NCBI GenBank assembly: GCA_030832095.1
Contig: JAURJT010000011.1
Location: 1-64,000, forward strand
Direction of reading: 5' to 3'
Length of the DNA: 64,000 nt
DNA from: Gammaproteobacteria bacterium
Lineage (GTDB): Bacteria; Pseudomonadota; Gammaproteobacteria; Burkholderiales; Burkholderiaceae_B
Both the position numbers and the translations under genes were made by a program. Shown here in pieces: positions 63,911 through 64,000 of the stretch. The first letter of the stretch is position 1, and each line of letters starts with the position of its first letter. The notes under the pieces are model-generated. The model was not told where the DNA came from, did no database searches, and saw only the letters and a list, made by a program, of their open reading frames with translations.

Positions 63911-64000
63911 CTAAATGCCACGCTTCTCCAAACCGAGCGCAGCAGACATAAGCGTAACCGATGGCCAATTCGTGCAAGGCTGCTCGCGAAAACGCACGGA
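63911..64000 (-). CDS. C-terminal fragment of an unidentified protein (enters from the right edge)
   Basis: Twenty-nine codons open from the window edge to a TAG at 63911-63913, reading EQPCTNWPSVTLMSAALGLE near the end. It is 21 bases upstream of the MaoC gene and in the same direction, so it is probably in one operon with it. The fragment is too short to assign; a CoA-transferase or acyl-CoA enzyme would fit the neighbours. Confidence 0.5.
   Translation of the reverse strand, partial: SVRFREQPCTNWPSVTLMSAALGLEKRGI

Noticed and set aside
1-64000. CRISPR arrays, rRNA genes and riboswitches
   Set aside because: I saw no regularly spaced repeats, no rRNA-like sequence and no convincing riboswitch leader in the gaps I read.

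Overview
The window reads as chromosomal DNA of a betaproteobacterium of the order Burkholderiales, most like the Alcaligenaceae. This is inferred from gene content and order, not from a database search. The supporting blocks are: mla genes, an ABC-2 exporter, ibaG, murA, hisGDBHAFIE, a HIT gene and tatABC in one long run; petABC followed by sspAB; a cox cluster with DUF2970 and DUF2909 companions; a PhaM-like granule protein; DUF3717; and a Bug-type solute receptor.

Layout. 1-6801: the edge of an IS1634-like transposase, then glmS, a divergent Lrp-type regulator, a glycosyltransferase, an MFS exporter and glmU. 6834-7958: PhaM-like protein and DUF3717. 7968-16418: haem A synthesis, copper delivery and the aa3 cytochrome oxidase genes (SCO1, ctaB, ctaA, a SCO-like protein, SURF1, ctaE, DUF2970, a 39-residue protein, ctaD, ctaC). 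The copper chaperone gene ctaG, usual in this cluster, is absent. 16596-22830: Nudix protein, CPA1 antiporter with a cyclic-nucleotide-like domain, rpoH behind a perfect CIRCE operator, an SdiA-regulated-like protein and a degenerate REP-type transposase beside an inverted repeat. 22984-30227: glutamate synthase gltBD and a Bug receptor. 30367-35662: phospholipid transport genes mlaFEDAC and an ABC-2 exporter. 35721-45107: ibaG, murA, the histidine operon (without hisC), HIT and tatABC. 45323-52455: an XRE regulator, a periplasmic protease, a Nif3-like protein, mscL, the cytochrome bc1 complex and sspAB. A tRNA-Thr(TGT) gene lies at 52547.

52777-56610 is the accessory part and the main find. 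It holds two small precursor-like peptides with a nearly identical 27-residue leader ending in a double-glycine-type site and different cores. With them are a JmjC/cupin_8 oxygenase, a HAD phosphatase, a membrane-anchored HIT protein and a protein with the sequence hallmarks of a mono-ADP-ribosyltransferase. I read this as a candidate RiPP (ribosomally made, post-translationally modified peptide) pathway. The inferred route is: the transferase puts ADP-ribose on a core side chain, the HIT protein removes AMP, the HAD enzyme removes the remaining phosphate, and the oxygenase hydroxylates the peptide. None of these steps is shown by the sequence alone. The region sits directly after the tRNA gene, is visibly more AT-rich than its neighbours and uses several TTG/GTG starts, which suggests acquisition by transfer.

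56719-64000: an M81 (MlrC-type) metallopeptidase, a proton-pumping pyrophosphatase divergent from a soluble pyrophosphatase, an iron-type alcohol dehydrogenase, two small uncharacterised proteins, a MaoC-type hydratase and the C-terminal end of one more gene.
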